From NCBI RefSeq assembly GCF_000335475.2, contig NZ_ANAH02000064.1:248001-312000 (forward strand): a DNA stretch of 64,000 bases, read 5' to 3'. The notes under the pieces were generated by a model. The model saw only the letters and a program-made list of their open reading frames with translations, had not been told where the DNA came from and did not search any database. Below, piece by piece: positions 8,558 to 18,746 of the stretch. Position 1 is the first letter of the stretch. Each line of letters starts with the position of its first letter. Position numbers and translations under genes: made by a program. The stretch comes from Cystobacter fuscus DSM 2262 (GTDB taxonomy: Bacteria; Myxococcota; Myxococcia; Myxococcales; Myxococcaceae).

Positions 8558-10875
8558 TGGAACATCACCTCCACTCCCAGAACCTTTCTCTTGGTTTCGA
8601 TCACGGCTGCTTTCAAGTAGTCTGGATTCGTGGGCTTGAGCGCGCCCCCTTCATAGATAAGGCGAACCCGGTGGACGGGCACCTCGCTGCCCTCTGGGAG
8701 AAGGCGCTGGAGGGAGTCCCGACGGATGTCCAGCCTCTCGCCGTACTTGGACAGAGCCTCCCTCGCGTCCTCAATCATCTGCGCCGTCAAAGCGTCTCTC
8801 CCCAGCCCCGAGAGATCTCGGCTCTTGAAGCTGAACGCCTCCACACGCCGTGGCTGCCCGCCGAGTTCGCCCTCTTCAATAACGAGCACATCCGCGTAGC
8901 GCAGGCCGGGGCCCGGCTTCCTTACGCCCACCTGCGTTTCAACGCGGGGCTTGTCGAAGTCCCCGAGGAAGCGGCGCTGGGCCCGAGGCTTCGTCGCGTC
9001 AGCCTTCAGCAGCTTCACCATGTCGGCCTCGAAGGCCATCCCCCGGGCAAACCAAGCGCGCATCCGCTCGTAGGGCTCCCACCTGAGGGGGCCCTCGGTG
9101 GCCGTGCCCTTCTCCACCTCCCGCTGGCGCTTCTCGTAGTAGTCGACGTACTCGCGCCAGCGCGGGTTGCCCCGGGCCTCGGGCGGCGGGGCGTCGAGGG
9201 AGGGACGGTGCTTCTCCAGCACGCCCACGTCCATGGGAAGACGCGGGCCCGTGGCCTCGAGTTCCGCGGCCGCGAGCTTCGCCTCCACCACTGCCGGCGT
9301 GTGGCCGACTCTCTCGTCTACGAGCGAGGCCAGTGTGCCCAGGCGCCCCGCGGCACCGGCCTTCGTAGCGGAGGGGCGTGCGGCCTCCCCGGCACCGGTC
9401 TCCGCGCCAGCCTTCAGGGGCTGGGAGCCCGTAGCCCCGGGCTTCGCCCTGGACATGAGCGGCCGAGCCCTGGCCACATCTCCCCCGGCCTCATGCAGCG
9501 CCAACGCGGCATCGGCCCCGCCCACGGCGACGATGCGGCCTGCCTCCCGGCTCGCTCGAACCTCCCGCACCAACTCCCGCAAGCCCTCCAGGCTCATCGC
9601 TCCTTTGAACTGCCGTGCCGTCTCTGTCAGGGCCCGCAGGCGCGCTTCCGCGACCTCAACCCCGGAGACGATGCGCGAGCGCACACCCGCGGCGCCTTCT
9701 CCCTTGGCGAGGTAGCGCAGACCCTTGCCACCCGCGATGAGGCCCAGCACCAGTGCCGGAGCCACCTCGCGCGTGCCCTCCTCGAGCTCTCCCCGCCAAA
9801 GCAACTTCCCGCCATGGAGGGTGGTGGCGACAGAGTGGTAGGCGCCCAGCGGCACACCAAAGGTGAGGTCGTCAAAAGCACTCACCGCCATGCTGTCCGC
9901 CGAGGCGTTGCGCACCCACTCCTGCTCGGCCGTGGCGAGGGCCTCCTGGTACTCCGGCGGCAGTTGGAGTCGTATGGGGAGGAAGGCGAAGTCCCGTCCG
10001 CCCCCGGCCATGAGTGAGCTGGAGAGAACGTCCTTCCCAGCTCGGACCAGGCCCCGGCCCATGTCTCCGAACTCGGAGTCCCGGTCCACGCGGGCCGTGG
10101 GTTTCAGACCCCGCTTCTCCAATGCCACCTGAAACGCGGGCAGCAGCGCGAGGGTTTCCGCCAGCCGCTTGTCCTGGGCCAGCAAGAAGAGAATCTCCCT
10201 CAGGTCATCGTCATAGGCGGAGTCGACGCTGTAGACGGCAAGCACCTGCCCGTTGAGGCGCCCATAGGCCTCGGGGGCCTTCACGAGGAGGGACTTGCGC
10301 TTCTCGTTGAGCTGGCGGGCAATGTCCTCGCGCGGTGGGCCCAGGGCGCCGAGTCGCACGGCGCGCCAGTCGTCCAGTGCCTCCAGAATGCGGGGCATGT
10401 CCACCCTCTCCTGGAGGGCGAGGACCTCCCCGGGCGAGGTGCAGGTGAGGAAGGGGGCCAGCAGCGCCTCTCGGCTGGAGGACAAGTCGGGCCAGCCTGG
10501 GGGCACGGCCTGCCCTCCGCACGAGGGCGGCTCCTGGCGGGCGGGCCCCGCGCTGGCCACCTCGTACACGGGCGCCTCGCCCGAGTTTGCTAGGGCCGCG
10601 TCCGGGCCCAGCCCGCGGGCGCTGCGGCGGCGGTGCATCCGCTGCTGCTCGCCCGGCTCGGCGGAGAGGATGTGCTCGCCCAGCTCGGTAGACGCGAGAG
10701 GCGAGGGCGCCTCACGCGGGGGCGAGGTGGCCGCCGTGTCTCGCAACCTGGAGAAGGCGAGGGAGTCCTCCGCGAGGCTGCCGCCCTGTCGCGGCGCCAG
10801 TGTGACGCAGCCGGTGGAGAGCAGCACAGCCGCCAGCAGCGCCGCCCACCCGTGCGCCCGGGCCTCAGCGCGCAT
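8554..10875 (-). CDS. Lipoprotein polymorphic toxin with nuclease-like C-terminal domain
   Basis: 773 residues. The N-terminus is a lipoprotein signal (RAEARAHGWAALLAAVLL, lipobox STGC). The middle is Ala/Gly/Arg-rich and of the kind seen in long myxobacterial toxins, including a hydrophobic stretch APALVLGLIAGGKGLRYL. The last 200 residues form a separate domain: RYADVLVIEEG, then RRVEAFSFKSRDLSG, a D...E-x-F-x-F-K pattern that fits a PD-(D/E)XK restriction-endonuclease fold. This domain arrangement (outer-membrane lipoprotein plus variable nuclease tip) is that of contact- or exchange-delivered toxins. The next gene, overlapping by four bases, is the likely immunity gene. The nuclease assignment is from motif pattern only. 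Confidence 0.65.
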   Translation of the reverse strand: MRAEARAHGWAALLAAVLLSTGCVTLAPRQGGSLAEDSLAFSRLRDTAATSPPREAPSPLASTELGEHILSAEPGEQQRMHRRRSARGLGPDAALANSGEAPVYEVASAGPARQEPPSCGGQAVPPGWPDLSSSREALLAPFLTCTSPGEVLALQERVDMPRILEALDDWRAVRLGALGPPREDIARQLNEKRKSLLVKAPEAYGRLNGQVLAVYSVDSAYDDDLREILFLLAQDKRLAETLALLPAFQVALEKRGLKPTARVDRDSEFGDMGRGLVRAGKDVLSSSLMAGGGRDFAFLPIRLQLPPEYQEALATAEQEWVRNASADSMAVSAFDDLTFGVPLGAYHSVATTLHGGKLLWRGELEEGTREVAPALVLGLIAGGKGLRYLAKGEGAAGVRSRIVSGVEVAEARLRALTETARQFKGAMSLEGLRELVREVRASREAGRIVAVGGADAALALHEAGGDVARARPLMSRAKPGATGSQPLKAGAETGAGEAARPSATKAGAAGRLGTLASLVDERVGHTPAVVEAKLAAAELEATGPRLPMDVGVLEKHRPSLDAPPPEARGNPRWREYVDYYEKRQREVEKGTATEGPLRWEPYERMRAWFARGMAFEADMVKLLKADATKPRAQRRFLGDFDKPRVETQVGVRKPGPGLRYADVLVIEEGELGGQPRRVEAFSFKSRDLSGLGRDALTAQMIEDAREALSKYGERLDIRRDSLQRLLPEGSEVPVHRVRLIYEGGALKPTNPDYLKAAVIETKRKVLGVEVMFQ

Positions 10876-11029
10876 GGTCCACCCCCAGGCCTAGGGAGAG
10901 GGACAGGTGGTGTTGCAGCAGGTTGCTCCACCTACCCACCGTTGAAGCCGCGAGTGCAGGCACGACCCCAGCGCTGGAGGCCGCAGGCTGTTCTGCCTGG
11001 GACAGCAGCACCAGCAGTGTGGACGTCAT
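10865..11029 (-). CDS. Possible small secreted peptide, perhaps remnant of an accessory gene
   Basis: A 54-codon frame beginning MTSTLLVLLSQAEQPA and ending GLGVDHAR, overlapping the start of the toxin gene by 11 bases. The first residues could be a short signal peptide. No ribosome-binding site is visible. In the 54-kb locus a DUF2381 gene occupies the corresponding place before the toxin, so this may be what is left of a similar partner. Low confidence that it is expressed. Confidence 0.25.
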   Translation of the reverse strand: MTSTLLVLLSQAEQPAASSAGVVPALAASTVGRWSNLLQHHLSLSLGLGVDHAR

Positions 11030-11129
11030 GAAACCATCGTAGCGGGGGAGCAAGGGGGCCTCACTCTTCGACACCTGGGTCCGATGGTTCACCCACCGCG
11101 AACGCCCGTTTTCAGAGGAGAAGAGGGGT

Positions 11130-11225
11130 CGGTAGGACAGAGGAATCGAACCTCCCGGGGACGTGCTTCCACGCCCCCCACCGGTTTTGAAGACCGGGCC
11201 AGCCACCAGGTCCAGTGGTCCTACC
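11130..11225 (-). tRNA. selC: tRNA-Sec (UCA), selenocysteine tRNA
   Basis: The minus strand folds as a selenocysteine tRNA. It has an 8-bp acceptor stem (GGTAGGAC with GTCCTACC), a long D stem (CCAC/GTGG), an anticodon arm CCGGT-CTTCAAA-ACCGG with anticodon TCA, a long variable arm (GGGGCGTG/CACGTCCCC), a T arm GGAGG-TTCGATT-CCTCT and discriminator G. The 8-bp acceptor, large variable arm and UCA anticodon are diagnostic. CCA is not encoded. It implies selenoprotein synthesis in this organism (selA, selB and selD must be elsewhere). The toxin patch begins about 100 bases downstream in the same orientation. Confidence 0.97.
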
Positions 11226-11272
11226 GCGCGCGATTACCGCCACGAGCGCGGTGCTCCGTCAACGCCCGCGTC

Positions 11273-12361
11273 TCAGTCCAGCCCCCGCTGCCACAGGTCC
11301 TCCTCGTCGAGCCCCATCAAGTGTCCGACCTCGTGCATCACCGTGATGCCGATCTGCTCGATGAGCTCCTCGCGCGTCCGGGCGAAGCGCTCCAGGTTCT
11401 TCTGGTACAGCACGATGGAGGCCGGGTAGGGGTCGAACGTGCCCAGGATGCTGTGGCGCTCGCCCACCGGCGAGCCCCGGAACACCCCCAGGATGCACGG
11501 GGAGAGGGGAGGGGACTCGCCCATCAAGTCCTCGTCCTTGGGAATCTCCTCCACCGCGAGCGTCACGTTGTCCAGGTACTCCTTCACGTGTCTCGGCAGT
11601 GCCTTCACCGCGTCCTCGACGGCCTTGTCGAACGCCTCCTCCCCCAGCTCCACCGGGGGCGGGAACTCCTCGGGCGCCAGGGCGCGCGCCCTCGCGAAGT
11701 GCCCGAGCGCCCCCTTGCCATCCCCCCGCCGCTCCGCCAGCAGCCCCAGGTAGTGGTGCGCCCACGGCTCGTCCGGCGCATCGCCCAACAGCTCCTCGAG
11801 CGCCGCGTCCGCCTCGCCGAAGCGGCACAGCTCGAACAGGGCAATGGTCCGCTCCAGCCTCGCCTCCACCGAGCGCGGCACATGCCCGAGCGCCGCCTCC
11901 AGGCTCGTCAGCGCCCGCGCACATTCCCCTACCTGATTGAGTCCAATGCCCTCCCACAAGAGGAACTCGAAGAGCAGCTCAACGTCCCCGGCGCGCTGGG
12001 CGAGCTTGCGTCCGCGGGCGCACAGGGCGAGCCCGTCCTCCACCGCCTCGCGATCGTCTCCCACCCGGCCCACCAGGCATTCAGTGGCCGACAGCAGCAG
12101 CTCCATGTCATCCGGGGCGACCTTCACGGCGCGCGAGTAGGTCTCCAGGGCCTCGTCGAGCCGTCCCAGCTCGGTGAGGGCCGCCGCGCGCCAGTGCAGG
12201 GCCTCGGTGAGAGAGTCGTCCTCGGCCAGCAGCGCGTCCGCTCCGGCCAGGGCCTCCTGGTGGGCGCCCCGGTCGAAGGCCGCCGCCACCCCCTCGAGCC
12301 GGGCCTCCCAATCCGCCGGCGCCCCCCGCTTCGACGTCCGCTTCCCCATGCTCGGCGACAT
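11273..12361 (-). CDS. TPR protein with zincin-type metallopeptidase domain
   Basis: 362 residues starting MSPSMGKRTSK, with AAGGGA seven bases before the ATG. Residues about 20-230 are TPR repeats (ALHWRAAALTELGRLDEAL, AHHYLGLLAERRGDGKGAL). The C-terminal 130 residues form a compact zincin_1-type domain ending TVMHEVGHLMGLDEEDL, with the HExxHxxG zinc-binding motif and the family's conserved D-E after it. Myxobacteria and actinobacteria carry short members of this metallopeptidase family. Fusion to a TPR array suggests that a protein partner presents the substrate. Substrate unknown. Confidence 0.85.
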   Translation of the reverse strand: MSPSMGKRTSKRGAPADWEARLEGVAAAFDRGAHQEALAGADALLAEDDSLTEALHWRAAALTELGRLDEALETYSRAVKVAPDDMELLLSATECLVGRVGDDREAVEDGLALCARGRKLAQRAGDVELLFEFLLWEGIGLNQVGECARALTSLEAALGHVPRSVEARLERTIALFELCRFGEADAALEELLGDAPDEPWAHHYLGLLAERRGDGKGALGHFARARALAPEEFPPPVELGEEAFDKAVEDAVKALPRHVKEYLDNVTLAVEEIPKDEDLMGESPPLSPCILGVFRGSPVGERHSILGTFDPYPASIVLYQKNLERFARTREELIEQIGITVMHEVGHLMGLDEEDLWQRGLD

Positions 12362-12440
12362 ACGAATCCCTTCCGCGCGTTGTCAACGTAGCTCTCGGCT
12401 GTTACCTTCCGCCCCCTCCGCACACCGCTCATAAGGGTCC

Positions 12441-12797
12441 GTGAACATTCTGGTCGTGGATGATGATGTCGAGCTGTGCACCCTGCTCTCGCGCTTCCTC
12501 GAGAAGCACGGGTACACCGTCTATTCCGCGTCCGATGCCCTGCAGGCCCTGGACATCCTCGAGCGCCATGACGTGGGGCTCATCATCAGCGACTACCGGA
12601 TGCCCCACATGGACGGCATCCAGTTCACGGGGATGCTCAAGGCGGACCCCCGGCACCAGGGCACCTCCGTCATCCTCATGACGGGCAACGCCGATGGCAA
12701 CGTGCAGGACAAGGGCCTGCGCAAGGGCGTGGCGATGACCCTGGAGAAGCCCCTGGACTTCAACCAGCTGCTCAACCTGGTGCGTTTCGCCGAGTAG
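12441..12797 (+). CDS. Single-domain response regulator (CheY-like receiver)
   Basis: 118 residues, GTG start with AAGGG six bases upstream. It is a bare receiver domain: VVDDD acidic pocket near residue 8, phospho-acceptor Asp in IISDYRMPHMDG (about residue 52), the switch Thr in ILMTGNAD and the conserved Lys in LEKPLDFNQLL. It has no output domain, so it acts by protein contact or as a phosphate relay. It lies between a divergent TPR-zincin gene and groEL. No cognate kinase is adjacent; the hybrid kinase beyond groEL is a possible partner. Confidence 0.9.
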   Translation: MNILVVDDDVELCTLLSRFLEKHGYTVYSASDALQALDILERHDVGLIISDYRMPHMDGIQFTGMLKADPRHQGTSVILMTGNADGNVQDKGLRKGVAMTLEKPLDFNQLLNLVRFAE

Positions 12798-12858
12798 CGC
12801 TCGGGGCGCCCGGGCGTCCCGCCGGCCGTCCGCTCCCCCACATGTCAGCCGTTCCGTG

Positions 12859-12886
12859 TTGACAACCCCGGACCGTCTCTTATTTT
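12859..12886 (+). promoter_or_regulatory. Sigma-70 type promoter of groEL
   Basis: TTGACA at 12859-12864 and TATTTT at 12881-12886, 16 bases apart. It lies directly in front of and partly over the CIRCE operator, as in other HrcA-controlled chaperonin genes. Confidence 0.65.
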
Positions 12887-12911
12887 GGCGCTCGCCTGGG
12901 TCGAGTGCTAA
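12885..12911 (+). promoter_or_regulatory. CIRCE operator (HrcA binding site) upstream of groEL
   Basis: TTGGCGCTC, nine bases, then GAGTGCTAA. The right arm is the perfect CIRCE half-site and the left arm differs from TTAGCACTC at two of nine positions. It overlaps the -10 region, so HrcA would block initiation and heat shock would relieve it. Confidence 0.85.
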
Positions 12912-12965
12912 CTCAAGGGCTCCTGGCCCACGACGTACATTCATTAATTTTTTCAGGAGGTTACG

Positions 12966-14606
<1,641 letters not shown>

Positions 14607-14637
14607 GCCGCTCGTCCCCACGGGCTCATGAGGTTCG

Positions 14638-14686
14638 CGGCCCCGGGTACCTCCCTCACGGGAAGGTGCTCGGGGCCGTGGTTTTT
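14638..14686 (+). terminator. Rho-independent terminator after groEL
   Basis: Inverted repeat CGGCCCCG ... CGGGGCCG with additional pairing inside (ACCT/AGGT), followed by GTGG and TTTTT. It lies about 30 bases past the groEL stop and separates it from the convergent kinase gene. Confidence 0.85.
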
Positions 14687-14707
14687 CATGGTGGACGCTG
14701 GGGGCGC

Positions 14708-16276
14708 TCAGGTGGCGCGGAGCAGGCGGGACAGCTCGCGGCTGAGCTCCGGCGTCTCCAGCTCCCGGGGCAGGCACCCGGAGGCGCCGGCGCGCAGCGA
14801 CTCCAGCATCGTCTCCTGGGAGAGGTACTCGGCGAGCACCACGAAGGGTGCCCCCTGACTCAGCTGTCTCGCCAGGGCGAGGGCCTGCCGTCCATGGGCG
14901 GCGGCGAGGTCCCAGCTCACCACCACGGCGGCGGGAGGCTCGACGGGAGATTCGGCCGCGGGCTCGGCGGGGGCGGTGGCGAGCACCCGAGCCTCCAACC
15001 CCAGCAGGGCGAGCGCCTCGGTGAGCCGTCGCGCGGAGACCGGGCTGTCCTCGAGCACGTCCACGCGGCGGTTGCCGGGGCGCAGTCCCCGGGGGAGCGG
15101 GGCGGCGCCGGTGAGGGCCTCGCGCAGCCGGACGCGCACCTCGCGGATGTCGTCGAAGGGCTTGAGCAGGTAGTCGAGCAGTCCGAGCTCGAGCGCCTCC
15201 TGGGCCGTCACGAGCGAGGGGTAGCCCGTCATGAGGATGACGCGGGAGTGGGGATCGAGCTGGCGGGCGCGTCGCGCGAGCTCCAGGCCCGACAGGCCCG
15301 GCAGGTTCTTGTCGGTGAGGATGAGGTCCACGCGCCCGCGCTCCAGGAGCGCGAGGGCATCCTCGGTGTGGGCTGCCTCGAGCACCTCGCACTCCCGGCC
15401 CATCAAGTCCTTGAAGACGCTGCGGATGATCTCCTCGTCATCCACCACCAGCAGGCGGCGGCGGAGCGTGGCCGGGGCGGGGGAGGGCGAGAGGGGCGCG
15501 GGCGCCGGGAGGGTGGCGGGCGTCGGCTCCGGGGGAGGGAAGCGGACACGGAAGACGGTGGTGGGGGCGGGCTGGAGGGACAGCACCGAGGGCGGGACGA
15601 TCTCGAGCTGGGCGTGGTGCTCCTGCGCGATGCGGCGGCACACCGCGAGCCCGAGCCCCGTGCCGCGCTTGCTGCCCGTCACATAGGGCTCGAAGAGGCG
15701 GGGAAGCACGGCGTCCGGGATGCCCCGGCCCCAGTCGGCCACGTACATCACCGGCGCGCGGTCCTCGTGCGTGAGCACCACCTTCACCAGCCCGCGCCCC
15801 GTCACCGCGTCGCGCGCGTTGTTGAGCAGGTTGAGGGCGAGCTGCTCCAACAGCCGGCCATTGCCGTGGACGGTGAGCTCCTCGCGGGCCTCCACCTCGA
15901 GGTGGATGCGCGCGGAATCGGGGTTGAGGGCGAAGGCGCGCGTGGCGGCCTGCACGTGCGCCACCAGCGACACGGCTTGTTGGGGAGCGGGGCGCTCGCT
16001 GGCCAGGCGCGTGAAGTCGGAGATGATCTGCTCCATCCGCTCCACCTGGGCGAGCATCTGCCGCAGGGCGCCGCGCGAGCCGATCTCCTCGGTGAGCATC
16101 TGGGTATAGGCCTTCACGCCGAGCAACGGCTGACGCAGCTCGTGCAGCACCTCGGCGGCGAGCTGGGTGGAGCCCTGGCGGGTGCGTTGCAGCTCCGCGG
16201 CGGCGGCCCTGGCGGCCCGCAGGTCACCAGCCTCCAGGGCCTGGAGCAGAAGCGCGAGCGGAGCCGGGGTGTCCAT
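14708..16276 (-). CDS. Hybrid sensor histidine kinase with two receiver modules
   Basis: 522 residues, cytoplasmic. There is a short N-terminal helical part, then HisKA with the phospho-His in EVLHELRQPLLG (H45), HATPase_c with N-box LALNLLNNARDA, G1 ADWGRGIP and G2 [10 protein letters not shown], and a Pro-rich linker. A full receiver follows (LLVVDDEE, LTDKNLPGLSG, MTGYPS, LLKPFDD). A second, receiver-like C-terminal segment (VDVLEDSPVSARRL to LLRAT) seems to lack the phospho-Asp motif and is probably a pseudo-receiver. There are no sensor or membrane segments, so the input is cytoplasmic or a protein partner. It runs convergent to groEL and parallel to the diguanylate cyclase gene upstream. 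Confidence 0.9.
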   Translation of the reverse strand: MDTPAPLALLLQALEAGDLRAARAAAAELQRTRQGSTQLAAEVLHELRQPLLGVKAYTQMLTEEIGSRGALRQMLAQVERMEQIISDFTRLASERPAPQQAVSLVAHVQAATRAFALNPDSARIHLEVEAREELTVHGNGRLLEQLALNLLNNARDAVTGRGLVKVVLTHEDRAPVMYVADWGRGIPDAVLPRLFEPYVTGSKRGTGLGLAVCRRIAQEHHAQLEIVPPSVLSLQPAPTTVFRVRFPPPEPTPATLPAPAPLSPSPAPATLRRRLLVVDDEEIIRSVFKDLMGRECEVLEAAHTEDALALLERGRVDLILTDKNLPGLSGLELARRARQLDPHSRVILMTGYPSLVTAQEALELGLLDYLLKPFDDIREVRVRLREALTGAAPLPRGLRPGNRRVDVLEDSPVSARRLTEALALLGLEARVLATAPAEPAAESPVEPPAAVVVSWDLAAAHGRQALALARQLSQGAPFVVLAEYLSQETMLESLRAGASGCLPRELETPELSRELSRLLRAT

Positions 16277-16385
16277 GGCGTCTCAGCATGACCGAGCCGC
16301 TGGCCTGGCCGCAAACGCGGGGGGCCTGGATTCCGAGGCCCGGCGTCGCCTGGGGCGGGCCCCTGGCTGGCCGCTCGTCCTGGAC

Positions 16386-17762
16386 TCAGCCGCCGGTGGG
16401 CTGGCTGTGGCGTGCCGGAGGCGTGGCCTCCAGATTCTCGCCGGCCAGGTACACGACGTTCCGGCTGCCCTTCTTGCCCCGGTACATGGCCCGATCCGCC
16501 AGATCCAGCAGCGTGGCCTTGTCCTGGGTGTGCTCGGGGAAGCTGGCCACGCCGATGCAGGTGGACAGCGACAGCGCATGGCCCTCGGGGACGAGGAAGC
16601 GGTGCTTCTCCACGGCGCGGCGGATGCGCTCGGCCACCTTCAGGGCCGCGCTCGAGTCGGTGCCGCGCAGCAGCACCACGTACTCGTCCCCGCCGTAGCG
16701 CACCGCCACGTCGCGATCCCTCACGCACCCCTTGAGCACGTGCGCCATCTCCACGAGCAGCTGCGAGCCCATGAGGTGGCCGAGGGTGTCGTTGACTGTC
16801 TTGAAGTAGTCCAGGTCCAGGAAGAGCAGGCTGAAGGCGCCGTGGGTCTGCTGGGCGCTCTTCACCTCGCGGTCCAGCACCAGGTGCAGGTAGCGGGTGT
16901 TGAAGAGGTGGGTGAGGTCGTCCAGGTAGGCCAGATCCTCCACCTGGGCGAGACGGCCCTGGTTGCGCAGGGCGAGCGCGAGGCTGCGCGCCAGGAAGCT
17001 CGTGGCCTCGGCGATGTCCGAGGGAGGCCGGGAGGGGTAGAGCAGCAGGGCGCACCCGAGCAGATCCTCCCCATCCTGCGCGGGGACGGCCAGACCGCAG
17101 GGCCAGGCGCCGGGCAGTCCCTCCAAGAGACGCGCCTCGCTCAACGTCGGCAGGTACGGGGCGAGCCGGGTCAGGAGCGTGTTCTCGTGGGAGGAGCCCA
17201 TCAGGTTCTGCGTGCCCAGCACCCGCGCCTTGCCCTGGGCATCGCGCTGCACGAGCATCACCGCGCTGGCCGCGGCCAGGCCGACGAAGGCCGCGCACGT
17301 GGTCGTCACCAACCGGCCACGATCGAGCGTGGTGGAGATGCGCTGTCCGGTTTCCAACAGCGAGACGTAGCGGCGCAACGCGGCGTTCTCCTGCAGCAGC
17401 TCGCGCGTGGCGAGCGCCCGGTTCACCGCGTGCTGGAGGACCTCGGGGGCCACGGGCTTGACGAGGTACTCCGCGGCGCCGCTCTTGAGGGCGCGTACCG
17501 CGGGGTCCACCTTGTCCAGGCCGGTGATGACCACCACCTCGATGCCCGGGTGGTGCTCCTTGGTGTAGCGCAGCACCTCCATGCCACTGCCCTCGGGCAG
17601 CAGCAGGTCCGTCACCACCACGTCGTAGCGACCGTGCTCCAGGGCCTCCTTGGCCTCGGCGATGGTGGCGACCGTGGAGACCTCATGGCCCACTCCCCGC
17701 AGGGAGTCCCCATAGAGGACCCGAGCCATCTTGTCGTCATCGACGAGGAGGAGACGCGCCAT
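16386..17762 (-). CDS. Response regulator diguanylate cyclase (REC-GAF-GGDEF)
   Basis: 458 residues: receiver (LLLVDDDK, phospho-Asp in VVTDLLLPEGSG, KPVAP), a GAF-like middle domain (about 150-280), and a GGDEF domain (DLTHLFNTRYL, DLDYFKTVNDTLGH, RYGGDEYVVLL). The active-site loop is GGDEY, compatible with catalysis. The inhibitory site RxxD (RDRD) stands five residues before it, so product feedback by c-di-GMP is expected. It makes c-di-GMP from two GTP. The neighbours (CheW-like, RomR) are motility/polarity genes, and a GGDEF protein lies close to romR in M. xanthus as well, so a link to motility is plausible but inferred. Confidence 0.93.
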   Translation of the reverse strand: MARLLLVDDDKMARVLYGDSLRGVGHEVSTVATIAEAKEALEHGRYDVVVTDLLLPEGSGMEVLRYTKEHHPGIEVVVITGLDKVDPAVRALKSGAAEYLVKPVAPEVLQHAVNRALATRELLQENAALRRYVSLLETGQRISTTLDRGRLVTTTCAAFVGLAAASAVMLVQRDAQGKARVLGTQNLMGSSHENTLLTRLAPYLPTLSEARLLEGLPGAWPCGLAVPAQDGEDLLGCALLLYPSRPPSDIAEATSFLARSLALALRNQGRLAQVEDLAYLDDLTHLFNTRYLHLVLDREVKSAQQTHGAFSLLFLDLDYFKTVNDTLGHLMGSQLLVEMAHVLKGCVRDRDVAVRYGGDEYVVLLRGTDSSAALKVAERIRRAVEKHRFLVPEGHALSLSTCIGVASFPEHTQDKATLLDLADRAMYRGKKGSRNVVYLAGENLEATPPARHSQPTGG

Positions 17763-17810
17763 CGCACGCGGGGCTTAGCACCAAGGTCCCAACGCTGCTA
17801 GCCTGCCCGG

Positions 17811-18623
17811 GTGCCCCTCTTCGAAAGCGGACGCCGGCTCTGTCTTCTGTTGGAAGCGGGCGGCACGCGCTTCAGCGTCGAGGCCACCTCCGTCACGGAA
17901 GTGGCCGCACCGGACCCCGACCAGACGAGCCTGCGCGGCGTGCTGGAGGTTCAGGATCTCTCGGTGCTGCTGGGGGGAGAGCCCGAGCCGACCCCCGGCA
18001 TGGTCGTGGTGCTGGACGTGAGCCCCACGTTGGCGGTGCGCGTGAGTTCCGTCGTCGAGGTGGCCGACGTGACCCGGGCCGTCCACTTCGTGCTGCCCTC
18101 GGGGTTGGGCGACTCGCTGGCCGCGCTCAGCCACAGCGCGGTCATGCACAAGGGGCGGCTGTACCTGGAGCTCGGCGCGGACGTGCTGCCCCACGAGCCC
18201 GGCGTCGTCACGCCTCCCCCCCTGCCTACCCTCCACCTGTTCGGCTTTCCCCCCGAGCGCTCGCTCGTCTTCGAGTCCCAGGGGCGGCTGTTCGGTCTGC
18301 CGCTGCCCTTCATCTCCCAGGTGGTGATGCGCGGCGAGTCCTTCAGCGCGCTGCCCGGACGGGGAGGCGCCATCGCGGGGCTCATGCCCCATGGTCAGGT
18401 GCTCTGGCCCCTCTACTCGGTGCCGGCGCTGCTGGGGGGCCGGGCCGCCGCGGAGGACTTCCTGGTGCTCGCCGAGGTGGAAGGACGTACCCTGGGCCTG
18501 TGCGCCTCGCGGGTGATTGGTGTCTACCCGCGCTTCGATCCCACCGGAAACCCGGGGGAGTTCACCGTCACCGGTGTGCCGGACCCCATCCTCTTCGTGG
18601 ACCTGTGGCGCATGTTTTCCTGA
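17811..18623 (+). CDS. CheW-like chemosensory adaptor (two CheW-like domains)
   Basis: 270 residues from a GTG start. Two similar beta-rich halves: residues about 8-125 (LLLEAGGTRFSVEATSVTEV) and 150-270 (LVFESQGRLFGLPLPFISQV). Each has the CheW opening strand followed by the 'V' helix-strand pattern. CheW domains couple receptors to CheA kinases. No receptor or CheA is adjacent, so it would plug into a cluster encoded elsewhere. It shares a 49-base upstream gap with the divergent diguanylate cyclase and precedes romR. Confidence 0.7.
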   Translation: MPLFESGRRLCLLLEAGGTRFSVEATSVTEVAAPDPDQTSLRGVLEVQDLSVLLGGEPEPTPGMVVVLDVSPTLAVRVSSVVEVADVTRAVHFVLPSGLGDSLAALSHSAVMHKGRLYLELGADVLPHEPGVVTPPPLPTLHLFGFPPERSLVFESQGRLFGLPLPFISQVVMRGESFSALPGRGGAIAGLMPHGQVLWPLYSVPALLGGRAAAEDFLVLAEVEGRTLGLCASRVIGVYPRFDPTGNPGEFTVTGVPDPILFVDLWRMFS

Positions 18624-18746
18624 ACCCCGCTTGTTTTCTTGAAGGCGTGGGTAGGCAACCGTAAGCTGCCCGGCCTGCCGGTGGCACGTGACGTGCCCCC
18701 GTTCACCGAATTCTGAGGGGGGAGTGCTCCCCCGAGGCCCGAACCG

